Both the position numbers and the translations under genes were made by a program. This document shows, one piece after another, positions 40,827-49,515 of a stretch of 64,000 nt of DNA. Every line of letters starts with the position of its first letter. Position 1 is the stretch's first letter. The notes below the pieces were generated by a model. It saw only the letters and a list, made by a program, of their open reading frames with translations, was not told the origin of the DNA and ran no database searches. The stretch comes from Streptomyces cyaneogriseus subsp. noncyanogenus (GTDB taxonomy: Bacteria; Actinomycetota; Actinomycetes; Streptomycetales; Streptomycetaceae), in the NCBI RefSeq assembly GCF_000931445.1, contig NZ_CP010849.1, positions 5,952,001-6,016,000 on the forward strand. The letters run 5' to 3'.

Positions 40827-42023
40827 ATGACCCTGCCGACCCCGCCGGCCGTTTCCGCGCCACCGTCCGCGACGCCCCGCGACGGCGACGCGGACCGCCC
40901 CGACCGGCCGTGCGTCACCGAACTGCGGCTGTCCGCCTTCGCCGTGCACCGCGGCGCCGTCCTCCGGCTGGCACCGCTCACCCTCCTGGCCGGTCCGAGC
41001 GGCAGCGGCAAGTCCAGCGCGCTGCGGGCCTACGAGGCGCTCGCCCGGCTCGGCGCGGGCGCCGAACTCGGCGCGGTCTTCCCCGACCCCGGCGCCTGCG
41101 TGCCCGAGCGGGCCCGGCCCGACGCCCAGCGGCGCCGCGGATTCCGCATCGGCTGCACGGCCGACGGCCCCGAGGGGCCGGTCCGGCTCGACCTCGCCGT
41201 CCAGGCGGAACCCGAACTGCGGGTCGTGGGCGAGCGGCTGACGGCGGACGGGGTGGTGCTGCTGGAGACCGCCCTGCGCGACCCCGGCCGCCGCGCCGTG
41301 CAGGCCGCCTGGCACACGGCCGGGGCGTCGCCGGTGACCCGCGCCCCGCTGCCCGACGACCGGCTGGGCACGGCGCTGCTGCCGCTGCGGGTGGCCGGCA
41401 AGACGGACGGGCAGCGCAGGGTGCTCGCCGCCGCCGAGCAGACGCTGGTCGCCCTGCGCTCCGTCTTCGCCTGCGACCCGCGGCCCGGGCGGATGCGGGA
41501 CCCGGTGCCGATCGGCTCCGGACGGCTGCTCGGCGGCTGCGACAACATCGCCGACGTGCTGGGGCGCACCCGCGCCGAGTGCGGGCGCCGCTACGCGCGC
41601 TTCGTCGCGGCGGTGCGCGCCGGATGCGCCGGGCCCGTCGCCGATGTGCTGGCCGAGCCGGTGGCCGGCGGAGCGGTCCGGGCGCTGCTCGACCGGGGCG
41701 GCGGCATCCGCACCGGCCTGGCGCGCCTGGGCGACGGCGAACTGCGCTACCTCGCCCTGGCGCTGGTGCTGCTGACCGGGCCCGGGGTGCTGGAGGTGGA
41801 CGCGCCGGGCGAGGTGCCCGCCGCCCTGCGGACGCTCACCGTCCTGGCCGACGGCCTGGACCGGGGGCTGGACGCCCGGCAGCGCGCGGAACTGCTGCGG
41901 CTGGCCGCCGAGATGTGCGAGCGCGGGCACGTCCGCCTCGTCGGCACGGTCGCCGAGGCGACGTGGGCCGCCGGGCTGGACGGGGTGGAGGTGGTACACC
42001 TGGGCCGTGACACACGAGTCTGA
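40827..42023 (+). CDS. P-loop ATPase (AAA_21/RecF-like), SMC-like fold
   Basis: 398 residues from ATG 40827. After a 30-residue disordered lead: ELRLSAFAVHRGAVLRLAPL, Walker A LAGPSGSGKSSALRAYEALA, long divergent middle, a signature-like GLARLGDGELRYLALALVLL and Walker-B-like GVLEVDAPGEVP; the usual acidic pair is altered. This resembles overcoming-lysogenization/RecF-type ATPases that appear with many partners. It overlaps the MazG-type gene by 17 nt, so the two are co-translated and probably act together. The functional target (DNA, nucleotide pool, phage) cannot be read from sequence. Confidence 0.75.
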   Translation: MTLPTPPAVSAPPSATPRDGDADRPDRPCVTELRLSAFAVHRGAVLRLAPLTLLAGPSGSGKSSALRAYEALARLGAGAELGAVFPDPGACVPERARPDAQRRRGFRIGCTADGPEGPVRLDLAVQAEPELRVVGERLTADGVVLLETALRDPGRRAVQAAWHTAGASPVTRAPLPDDRLGTALLPLRVAGKTDGQRRVLAAAEQTLVALRSVFACDPRPGRMRDPVPIGSGRLLGGCDNIADVLGRTRAECGRRYARFVAAVRAGCAGPVADVLAEPVAGGAVRALLDRGGGIRTGLARLGDGELRYLALALVLLTGPGVLEVDAPGEVPAALRTLTVLADGLDRGLDARQRAELLRLAAEMCERGHVRLVGTVAEATWAAGLDGVEVVHLGRDTRV

Positions 42024-42357
42024 ACCCCTCGGCCTGGCGGAACTACAGCACAGGCTCGCCCGGTTCGCCGCCGCCCGCAACTGGCAGCCGTACCACACCC
42101 CCAAGAACCTCGTCGCCGCGCTCAGCGTGGAGGCGTCCGAACTGGTGGAGATCTTCCAGTGGCTGACGCCGGAGGAGTCGGCGCGCGTCATGGACGACCC
42201 CGGCACCGCGCACCGGGTCGCCGACGAGGTCGCCGACGTCCTCGCCTATCTGCTCCAGCTCTGCGAGGTGCTCGGCATCGACCCGCTCACCGCGCTGGCG
42301 GCGAAGATCGAGCGGAACGAACAGCGGTTCCCGGTGCCGGGAGAACGGGACGCGTAG
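42007..42357 (+). CDS. MazG-like nucleotide pyrophosphohydrolase
   Basis: 116 residues from GTG 42007, inside the 3' end of the ATPase gene. Single MazG domain of the small tetrameric type: LAELQHRLARFAAARNWQPY, HTPKNLVAALSVEASELVEI (E-x-x-E metal ligands), FQWLTPEESARVM, VADEVADVLAYLLQLCEVLG (E-x-x-D ligands), KIERNEQRFPV. Family members cleave (d)NTPs, often dCTP or modified nucleotides, to the monophosphate and PPi with Mg2+. Coupling to the ATPase gene is unusual and suggests a dedicated role rather than general housekeeping. Confidence 0.9.
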   Translation: MTHESEPLGLAELQHRLARFAAARNWQPYHTPKNLVAALSVEASELVEIFQWLTPEESARVMDDPGTAHRVADEVADVLAYLLQLCEVLGIDPLTALAAKIERNEQRFPVPGERDA

Positions 42358-42368
42358 CGGGACATGAC

Positions 42369-42409
42369 GCCGGGGCGGACACCGGGGGAACGGCCCGGAA
42401 CGCCCCGGC
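42369..42409 (+). terminator. Hairpin after the MazG gene
   Basis: GCCGGGGCG and CGCCCCGGC (9-bp stem) enclose a 23-nt loop beginning 12 nt after the stop. The following 42420-42540 stretch is unusually AT-rich for this genome and probably carries the next promoter. Confidence 0.5.
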
Positions 42410-42593
42410 ACCCAGCGGAGCAACCGCATCCGGTATTACTTTCCGTAGTCGAATTCCCGCCCGAAACCGATTTGTTGTCCACTAATTTCCGTCTTCCTCT
42501 GGCTTTTCGCCCCGGTTGCCTTCACTCTGGGTAGTGGGACAGTGGAGTTCGGGCGGACGTGCCAGGGGTACGTCGGACAGACGGGGGCGGCGC

Positions 42594-43064
42594 ATGGACG
42601 CGGTGCGGCTCATCGTGACGAGCAGGCGCGCACTGGCGGCGAGCGGTGATGTGCCGCAGATCCTGGGGGAGGTGTGGCAGGCCCAGGCCCTGGCGCAGGC
42701 GATCGGCAGCCGCCTCGCGGTCTCCGGCCCGCCCGAACTGCGGGGCGAGGCGCTGGGGCTCACCGAGCTGGCCGGCCGCGGCTGCGGCGTGCTGCGAAAA
42801 CCGCGGCTCGGCCCCGGTGAGCTGCGGGCCGCCCAGCTCACCGAGCTGGGCGACGCCCACCAGGCCCTCACCCGCCTCGACGGCCTCCTCGGCGAGATAG
42901 GCATCGCCCTCGTCGGGATCGCCTGCGCCGCGGACGACGAGGGCACCTACTGGCAGTGCATGGAGGCCATCGACGCGGCGGACGAGTCGAGGGACCGCGT
43001 CCTGGAGATGCTGCGCAGGCTGGCGGACCGGGAAGCGCTGTTACCGGAGCGCGAGGCGGGCTGA
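42594..43064 (+). CDS. Conserved Streptomyces protein of unknown function with a TTA codon
   Basis: 156 residues from ATG 42594. All-helical, soluble: MDAVRLIVTSRRALAASGDV, PQILGEVWQAQALAQAIGSR, GELRAAQLTELGDAHQALTR, EGTYWQCMEAIDAADESRDR. It resembles a conserved Streptomyces-only family (I recall it as DUF6099; unverified). Codon 150 is TTA (43041-43043), the rare leucine codon read by the bldA tRNA, so expression would be restricted to late growth or development. The upstream 42420-42540 AT-rich region probably holds its promoter. No function can be inferred. Confidence 0.78.
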   Translation: MDAVRLIVTSRRALAASGDVPQILGEVWQAQALAQAIGSRLAVSGPPELRGEALGLTELAGRGCGVLRKPRLGPGELRAAQLTELGDAHQALTRLDGLLGEIGIALVGIACAADDEGTYWQCMEAIDAADESRDRVLEMLRRLADREALLPEREAG

Positions 43065-43117
43065 CCGGTCACCACCCGCCCGGCACCGCCCGGCCGGTCC
43101 GGGAGAGGTGCGGGGCC

Positions 43118-43492
43118 TCACTGGTCGCTGTAGCGGAAGTCACCCACGCTCCAGGCGGTGACATCCTTGATCGCCACGCGGTACATGCCGCCCGTCTCCG
43201 GGATGCCCGTGCTGCCCTGGAGGATCCGCGCCAGATGGAAGTGCAGATGGGTGGGGTGCTTCGCCTCGTCCGCGGGCTCGGCGGGTCCCTCGGCGCCGAA
43301 GACGGAGGAGAAGGGCCGCAGGCGGTCCGAGGTCTCCAGTACCTCCGACACGCGCTGCTTCCAGGCGGCTTGGGGGGCCAGCCGTCCGGTGATGACGGCA
43401 CCGCCCACCACGACCGTCAGCGACATCTGATTGGTTTGCTCGGCCTCCACCATGGTGGCGATGCCGACGAGCAGCTGGTCAGGATCCGACAT
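43118..43492 (-). CDS. Small conserved protein, possibly GvpU-like
   Basis: 124 residues from ATG 43492. LLVGIATMVEAEQTNQMSLT, VVVGGAVITGRLAPQAAWKQ, then RPFSSVFGAEGPAEPADEAK, HPTHLHFHLARILQGSTG and YRVAIKDVTAWSVGDF. The combination of a helix, a beta strand with GGAVITGRL and a C-terminal strand at which a membrane- or vesicle-associated function could dock resembles GvpU-type gas-vesicle accessory proteins, but no gas-vesicle genes lie near. Convergent with the TTA-codon gene, 53 bp between stops. Function uncertain. Confidence 0.65.
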   Translation of the reverse strand: MSDPDQLLVGIATMVEAEQTNQMSLTVVVGGAVITGRLAPQAAWKQRVSEVLETSDRLRPFSSVFGAEGPAEPADEAKHPTHLHFHLARILQGSTGIPETGGMYRVAIKDVTAWSVGDFRYSDQ

Positions 43493-43604
43493 GGGAGCCG
43501 ATTGTATGGGGCGCGCGGCCCGCCGACGCAGATCCCCGGATAGATCCGCTCTCTCGGCACCCGCCCCCCTGGTGGGGGCCGGGCGCCCGGACCGGCCCCG
43601 CGCG

Positions 43605-43796
43605 TCACGCGGACCCGGCCGGTGTTCCCCTCCCCCCGGCCCCCGGCGACCGCCCCGCCCCCGCGGCCGACCGGAGATCCGCGTCGAGGGCCGACAGGTC
43701 CGCGTCGAGCGCCGCCATCAGCTCCTCCATCCGCTCCAGCAGTCCCTCCGGCCGGGCAGCGGCCCCGCCCGGCTGCGGCACGGTCTCTTCGGACAT
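43605..43796 (-). CDS. Small acidic helical protein
   Basis: 63 residues from ATG 43796 with GAGGAGG at 7-nt spacing. The core is one acidic helix, EGLLERMEELMAALDADLSA followed by LDADLRSA, between glycine/proline-rich ends. The heptad-like spacing of leucines suggests self-association or binding to a partner helix. No recognised family. The strong ribosome-binding site and helix-compatible codon pattern support a real gene. The open frame extends upstream to 43901 but without conserved character. Region 43797-44036 holds no other gene. Confidence 0.55.
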   Translation of the reverse strand: MSEETVPQPGGAAARPEGLLERMEELMAALDADLSALDADLRSAAGAGRSPGAGGRGTPAGSA

Positions 43797-44036
43797 GACG
43801 GCCTCCTCGGCCCCCGGCCCCCCGGGGAGGCCGGCTCGGTGGCACCCCGGCCCCTCACCGGCCGGCGCGGATGCCGGGCGGTCCGGCACCGCCCGTGCCA
43901 ACGATCACCACCGGGGAAGGGTCACCGGCACAGACGTGCGAGGCGGTGCGGGACCGGCGCGTTTCACCCGACCGGAGACGGCCGGGGCCCGGGGTCCGGC
44001 GGGAAGAGCGCGGGCCCGACCGTGCAGGATGGATAC

Positions 44037-44960
44037 ATGGATCTTCGCATCTTCACCGAGCCCCAGCAGGGGGCCACCTACGACACCTTGCTCACCGTGG
44101 CGAAGGCCACCGAGGACCTCGGCTTCGACGCCTTCTTCCGGTCCGACCACTATCTGAAGATGGGCTCCGTGGACGGCCTGCCCGGCCCCACCGACGCCTG
44201 GATCACCCTCGCCGGCCTCGCCCGCGAGACCAAGCGCATCCGGCTCGGCACGCTGATGACGGCCGGGACCTTCCGGCTGCCCGGCGTGCTCGCCATCCAG
44301 GTCGCGCAGGTCGACCAGATGTCCGGCGGGCGCGTCGAGCTCGGACTGGGCGCGGGCTGGTTCGAGGAGGAGCACAAGGCGTACGGCATCCCCTTCCCGA
44401 AGGAGAAGTTCGCGCGCCTGGAGGAGCAGCTCGAGATCGTCACCGGCCTGTGGGCCACCGAGGTCGGCAAGACCTACGACTTCCACGGCACCTACTACGA
44501 CCTCACCAACTCTCCGGCGCTGCCCAAGCCCGCGCAGAAGAAGGTGCCGGTGCTCATCGGCGGCCACGGCGCGACCCGCACCCCGCGCCTGGCCGCGAAG
44601 TACGCCGACGAGTTCAACATCCCCTTCGCCTCCATCGAGGACACCGAGCGGCAGTTCGGCCGGGTCCGGGCCGCCGCCGAGCAGGCCGGGCGGAAGGCCG
44701 GCGACCTGACGTACTCCAACGCCCTCATCGTCTGCGTCGGCCGGGACGACGCCGAGGTCGCCCGCCGCGCCGCCGCGATCGGCCGCGAGGTGGACGAGCT
44801 GAAGCTGAACGGCCTGGCGGGCTCCCCGGCCGAGGTCGTCGACAAGATCGGCCGCTACGCCGAGGCCGGCTCGCAGCGGATCTACCTCCAGATCCTCGAC
44901 CTCGACGACCTGGACCACCTGGAGCTGATCTCCTCGCAGGTGCAGGCGCAGCTGGCCTGA
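44037..44960 (+). CDS. LLM-class F420-dependent oxidoreductase
   Basis: 307 residues from ATG 44037. Luciferase-like TIM barrel: DLRIFTEPQQGATYDTLLTV, ATEDLGFDAFFRSDHYLKMG, RIRLGTLMTAGTFRLPGVLA, QVDQMSGGRVELGLGAGWFE, EEHKAYGIPFP, IGGHGATRTPRLAAKYADEF. The RSDHY and TAGTFRLPG features match the actinobacterial branch that uses coenzyme F420 and often reduces or oxidises small lactones and aromatic compounds. Cytoplasmic. It is followed at 45050 by a clear terminator, so it is a single-gene unit. Substrate unknown. Confidence 0.9.
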   Translation: MDLRIFTEPQQGATYDTLLTVAKATEDLGFDAFFRSDHYLKMGSVDGLPGPTDAWITLAGLARETKRIRLGTLMTAGTFRLPGVLAIQVAQVDQMSGGRVELGLGAGWFEEEHKAYGIPFPKEKFARLEEQLEIVTGLWATEVGKTYDFHGTYYDLTNSPALPKPAQKKVPVLIGGHGATRTPRLAAKYADEFNIPFASIEDTERQFGRVRAAAEQAGRKAGDLTYSNALIVCVGRDDAEVARRAAAIGREVDELKLNGLAGSPAEVVDKIGRYAEAGSQRIYLQILDLDDLDHLELISSQVQAQLA

Positions 44961-45049
44961 CGGCGCGGCCCGCACCGGACGGCACGGGAGACCGAATAAA
45001 CGAGGGCGCCCGTCCGGCCCCTTGTGCGATGGTGTGACCGTCGTCCTGC

Positions 45050-45081
45050 AGAGCCCCCAGGATCACCTTTCTGGGGGCTCT
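45050..45081 (+). terminator. 11-bp stem terminator
   Basis: AGAGCCCCCAG and CTGGGGGCTCT enclose a 10-nt loop. It separates the LLM oxidoreductase from the RNA-repair genes, 50 nt before the hen1 start. Confidence 0.85.
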
Positions 45082-45130
45082 CGCGCGCACATCACACCCA
45101 CCTCACCCGCCGGCCGGAGAGGCCCCGCGC

Positions 45131-46606
45131 ATGTTCCTGACCATCACCACCACCGGTACCCCCGAACGCCCCGCCACCGACCTCGGCTTCCTGCTGCACA
45201 AGCACCCCGGCAAGGCGCAGGCGTTCCCCACCTCCCACGGCACGGCCCACGTCCTCTACCCCGAGGCCGGGGAAGAGCGCTGCACGGCCGCGCTGCTGCT
45301 GGAGGTCGACCCGGTGGCGCTGGTCCGGCGCGCCAAGGGCAGGGACGGCCGGGGCGGCGCGCCCGGCGCGGCGCTCGCGAGTTACGTCAACGACCGCCCC
45401 TACGCCGCCTCCTCGCTGCTCGCCGTCGCGCTGAGCGGCGTCTTCTCCAGCGCCCTGCGCGGGGTGTGCCGGGCGAGGCCGGAGCTTCCCGGGAGCCCCC
45501 GGCCGCTGCGCGTCGAGATGCCCGCGCTGCCCGCCCGCGGCGGCCCGGACCTCGTACGGCGGCTGTTCGCGCCGCTGGGCTGGGCGGTGACCGCGGAGAC
45601 CGTGCCGCTGGACACCGCGTTCCCCGAGTGGGGCGACTCGCGGTACGTCCGGCTGGTCCTGGAGTCCGAGGCGCTGACCCTCGCCGAGGCCCTGCGCCAC
45701 CTGTACGTCCTGCTCCCCGTCCTCGACGACGCCAAGCACTACTGGGTCTCCTCCGACGAGGTCGACAAGCTGCTGCGGGCGGGCGAGGGCTGGCTGCCCG
45801 GGCACCCCGAGCAGAAGCTGATCGTCAGCCGTTATCTCTCGCGCCGCTGGTCGCTGACGCGGCAGGCCGCGCAGCGGCTGGAACTGGCGCGGCTGGCCGA
45901 GACCGACGACAGCGAGGCCGAGGAGCTCGACAACGCGGTCGCGGAGGAGACCGAGGCCGAGGAGAGGCCGGCGCCGCTGGCGGTGCTGCGCCGGGAGGCG
46001 ATCCTCTCCGCCCTGCGCGAGGCCGCCGCCGCCCGCGTGCTCGACCTCGGCTGCGGGGAGGGCGCCCTGGTGCGGGAGCTGCTCAAGGAGCCCCGGTTCA
46101 CCGAGATCCTCGGCGTGGACGTGTCGGTGCGCGCGCTCACCATCGCCTCCCGGCGGCTGAGGCTGGACGAGATGGGGGAGCGGCAGGCCGCGCGCGTCAA
46201 GCTGTTCCAGGGTTCCCTCGCCTACACCGACCACCGGCTCAAGGGGTACGACGCCGCCGTGCTGAGCGAGGTGATCGAGCACGTCGACCTGGACCGGCTG
46301 CCCGCCCTGGAGTACGCGGTGTTCGGCGCGGCCCGCCCCCGCACCGTCGTGGTGACCACGCCGAACGCCGAGTACAACGTCCGCTGGGAGAGCCTCCCGG
46401 CCGGGCACGTCCGCCACCGCGACCACCGGTTCGAGTGGACCCGCGCGCAGTTCCGGGCCTGGGCCGAGACGGTCGCCGGCCGCCATGGCTACGGCGTCCG
46501 GTTCCGGCCCGTGGGACCGGACGACCCCGAGGTGGGGCCGCCCACCCAGATGGCCGTGTTCACGACGACGCCGGCCCCGGCCGGGAAGGAGGCGAAGGCC
46601 GCATGA
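45131..46606 (+). CDS. hen1: 3'-terminal RNA ribose 2'-O-methyltransferase Hen1
   Basis: 491 residues from ATG 45131. Bacterial Hen1: N-terminal repair-associated domain at about 1-240 (TDLGFLLHKHPGKAQAFPTS, YVNDRPYAASSLLAVALSGV, HYWVSSDEVDKLLRAGEGWL, SRYLSRRWSLTRQA) and C-terminal methyltransferase with VLDLGCGEGALVRELL (SAM), VDVSVRALTIASRRL, AVLSEVIEHVDLDR (E-x-x-E-H metal motif) and HRDHRFEWTRAQF (second His). It methylates the 2'-OH at the broken end before ligation so that repaired RNA resists the same nuclease. Overlaps pnkp by ATGA; together they form the repair complex. Confidence 0.95.
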   Translation: MFLTITTTGTPERPATDLGFLLHKHPGKAQAFPTSHGTAHVLYPEAGEERCTAALLLEVDPVALVRRAKGRDGRGGAPGAALASYVNDRPYAASSLLAVALSGVFSSALRGVCRARPELPGSPRPLRVEMPALPARGGPDLVRRLFAPLGWAVTAETVPLDTAFPEWGDSRYVRLVLESEALTLAEALRHLYVLLPVLDDAKHYWVSSDEVDKLLRAGEGWLPGHPEQKLIVSRYLSRRWSLTRQAAQRLELARLAETDDSEAEELDNAVAEETEAEERPAPLAVLRREAILSALREAAAARVLDLGCGEGALVRELLKEPRFTEILGVDVSVRALTIASRRLRLDEMGERQAARVKLFQGSLAYTDHRLKGYDAAVLSEVIEHVDLDRLPALEYAVFGAARPRTVVVTTPNAEYNVRWESLPAGHVRHRDHRFEWTRAQFRAWAETVAGRHGYGVRFRPVGPDDPEVGPPTQMAVFTTTPAPAGKEAKAA

Positions 46607-49346
46607 CCACCCCCACGCCCGTGCAGGGCCGCACCCTGCCCGTCACCGACCTCTCCCTCGTCGTGCTGATCGGCGCCTCCGGCTCCGGCAAGTCCACCTT
46701 CGCCCGCCGCCACTTCCGGCCCACCGAGATCCTCTCCTCCGACTTCTGCCGGGGACTGGTCAGCGACGACGAGAACGACCAGAGTGCCACCCGGGACGCC
46801 TTCGACGTCCTGTACTACATCGCGGGCAAGCGGCTCGCGGCCGGCCGGCGCACCGTCGTGGACGCCACCAGCGTGCAGCAGGACGCCCGCCGCCGGCTGA
46901 TCGAGCTGGCCAGGCAGTACGACGTGCTGCCGATCGCCATCGTGCTCGACGTGCCGGAGGAGGTGTGCGCGGCGCGCAACGCCGTCCGCGCCGACCGCGC
47001 CGACATGCCGCGCCGGGTCGTCCAGCGCCACGTGCGCGAACTGCGGCGCTCCCTGCGCCACCTGGAGCGCGAGGGCTTCCGCAAGGTGCACGTCCTGCGG
47101 GGCGCCGAGGAGGCGGAGCACGCCACCGTCGTCACCGAGAAGCGGCTGAACGACCTCACCCACCTCACCGGCCCCTTCGACATCATCGGCGACGTCCACG
47201 GCTGCTCCGCCGAACTGGAGGCCCTGCTCGGCAAGCTGGGCTACACCGACGGCGTGCACCCCGAGGGCCGCACCGCCGTCTTCGTCGGCGACCTGGTCGA
47301 CCGCGGCCCCGACAGCCCGGGCGTGCTGCGCCGCGTGATGGCGATGGTGAAGTCGGGCAACGCGCTGTGCGTGCCCGGCAACCACGAGAACAAGTACGGC
47401 CGGTACCTCAAGGGGCGCGCGGTCCGGCCCACCCACGGGCTGGCCGAGACCATCGCGCAGATGGAGGGGGAGAGCGAGGAGTTCCGCGCCGAGGTACGGG
47501 AGTTCGTCGACGGCCTGGTCAGCCACTACGTCCTCGACGGCGGCCGGCTGGTCGTCTGCCACGCCGGTCTGCCGGAGAAGTACCACGGCCGCACCTCCGG
47601 CCGGGTCCGCAGCCACGCCCTGTACGGCGACACCACCGGCGAGACCGACGAGTTCGGGCTGCCGGTGCGCTACCCGTGGGCGGAGGACTACCGGGGCCGG
47701 GCCGCCGTCGTCTACGGCCACACCCCCGTCCCGGAGGCCACCTGGCTCAACAACACCATCTGCCTCGACACCGGCGCCGTCTTCGGCGGCAAGCTGACCG
47801 CGCTGCGCTGGCCGGAGCGCGAACTGGTCGACGTACCGGCCGAGCGCGTCTGGTACGAGCCGGCCAGGCCGCTGCGGACCGAGGCACCCGGCGGGCACGA
47901 CGGACGGCCGCTGGACCTGGCGGACGTGCGGGGGCGGCGGGTCGTGGAGACCCGGCACGCGGGGCGGATCACCGTGCGGGAGGAGAACGCGGCGGCGGCC
48001 CTGGAGGTCATGAGCCGCTTCGCGACCGACCCGCGGCTGCTGCCGTACCTCCCGCCGACCATGGCGCCCACGGCCACCTCGCGCGTCGAGGGGTACCTGG
48101 AGCACCCGGCCGAAGCCTTCGCCCAGTACCGGGACGACGGGGTGGCCCGGGTGGTGTGCGAGGAGAAGCACATGGGCTCGCGGGCGGTGGCGCTGGTGTG
48201 CCGGGACGCGGAGGCGGCGCGCGGGCGGTTCGGCGTGGACGGTCCCACCGGGTCGCTGTACACCCGCACCGGCCGTCCCTTCTTCGACGACGCGTCCGTC
48301 ACCGAGGAGATCCTCGGCCGGCTGCGCGCGGCGATCGGCGCGGCCGGGCTGTGGGAGACGCTGGAGACGGACTGGCTGCTGCTGGACGCCGAGCTGATGC
48401 CGTGGTCCCTGAAGGCGTCCGGGCTGCTGCGCTCGCAGTACGCCGCCGTGGGCGCCGCCGCCGGCGCGGTGCTGCCCGGCGCGCTGTCCGCGCTGGAGGG
48501 CGCCGCCGCCCGCGGCATCGAGGTCACGGAGCTGCTGGAGCGCCAGCGCGAACGGGCCGCCGACGCCGCCGCGTTCACCGCCGCCTACCGGCGCTACTGC
48601 TGGAGCACCGACGGCCTGGACGGTGTCCGCCTGGCGCCGTTCCAGATCCTCGCCGTCCAGGGGCGCAGCCTGGCCGGCCTGCCGCACGACGAGCAGCTCG
48701 CGCTGATCGACCGGCTCGTCGAGCACGACGGCAGCGGTCTGCTCCGGACGACCCGGCGGCTGTACGTCGACACCGCCGACCCCGGGTCGGTGCGGGCCGG
48801 CGTCGACTGGTGGCTGGAGATGACCGGGCGCGGGGGCGAGGGCATGGTCGTCAAGCCGGTCGGCGCGCTGGTGCGGGACGGGAACGGGCGCCTGACGCAG
48901 CCGGGCGTCAAGTGCCGGGGCCGCGAGTACCTGCGGATCGTCTACGGTCCGGAGTACACGCGCCCGGAGAACCTGGCCCGGCTGCGGAACCGGTTCCTCA
49001 ACCACAAGCGGTCCCTGGCGCTCCGTGAGTACGCGCTCGGCCTGGAGGCCCTGGACCGGCTGGCGGAGGGCGAGCCGCTGTGGCGGGTGCACGAGGCCGT
49101 CTTCGGGGTCCTGGCGCTGGAGTCCGAGCCGGTCGATCCGCGGCTTCGTATAACTTCGTATAATGTATGCTATACGAAGTTATTACGGACGCGCTCCTCT
49201 TCGACGACGTGCTCTGGGTGCGCCGGGCACGCGCCGAGCACGACGGCTTCTCGTATAACTTCGTATAATGTATGCTATACGAAGTTATTACGGCCGTCTT
49301 CGGGGTCCTGGCGCTGGAGTCCGAGCCGGTCGATCCGCGGCTGTGA
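46603..49346 (+). CDS. pnkp: Polynucleotide kinase-phosphatase-ligase Pnkp, 3' end disrupted by linker contamination
   Basis: From ATG 46603. Kinase domain (1-170): VLIGASGSGKSTFARRHF, TVVDATSVQQDARRRLIEL. Phosphatase (about 185-410): FDIIGDVHGCSAELEALL, FVGDLVDRGPDSPGV, CVPGNHENKYGR, VVCHAGLPEKYHG, VYGHTPVPEATW. Ligase-like adenylyltransferase (about 470-848): EEKHMGSRAVAL with the AMP-accepting Lys near residue 522, WLLLDAELMPWS, GGEGMVVKPVGAL, QPGVKCRGREYLRIVYG. It heals 5'-OH and 2',3'-cyclic phosphate ends and seals RNA with Hen1. The true end is VDPRL-stop. The sequence runs into foreign bases from 49146; after removing 49146-49342 the gene is 848 codons plus TGA (49344-49346), the normal length. 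Confidence 0.95.
49146..49187. other. 454 Titanium paired-end linker, copy 1 (contains loxP)
   Basis: This 42-nt block matches base for base, from memory, the linker used in 454 Titanium paired-end libraries: a perfect loxP (arms ATAACTTCGTATA and TATACGAAGTTAT, spacer ATGTATGC; 49150-49183) flanked by TCGT and TACG. It interrupts pnkp 3 nt before its natural stop. In frame it reads RITSYNVCYTKLL. Artefact, not genomic. Confidence 0.97.
49188..49250. repeat. 63-bp misplaced tag copied from arcA
   Basis: Identical to 49612-49674 (codons of arginine deiminase around ALLFDDVLWVRRARAEHDGF). Lying between two linkers, it is one end-tag of a paired-end read built into the consensus. Confidence 0.96.
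49251..49292. other. 454 Titanium paired-end linker, copy 2 (contains loxP)
   Basis: Second exact copy of the same 42-nt linker in the same orientation; loxP core 49255-49288. Identical in all 42 positions to copy 1. Confidence 0.97.
49293..49342. repeat. 50-bp duplicate of the pnkp 3' end
   Basis: Identical to 49096-49145. In the real chromosome only one copy exists, followed by GTGAGGG (49343 onward), which gives the natural stop codon. Confidence 0.96.
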
Positions 49347-49515
49347 GGGCGGCCGTGCCGTGGCGCCGACGCGTCACGGCACGGCCGTCGCGGCTCGTCG
49401 GCCGGGCCCCGGACACCTTGCCCCCCCCGGGGGCCGCGCAGGCCGCCTCGCGCGCCGGCGCACCGTTCCCGGCGAGCTGCGGGTGAACACCCGCCCGAGT
49501 GGTCAGGATGGAGAC

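Noticed and set aside
49150..49288. Two loxP sites read as an engineered floxed locus or as a phage P1-type recombination system
   Set aside because: Both lie within the complete 42-nt 454 linker and bracket displaced copies of adjacent sequence; no marker, recombinase or plasmid sequence is present.
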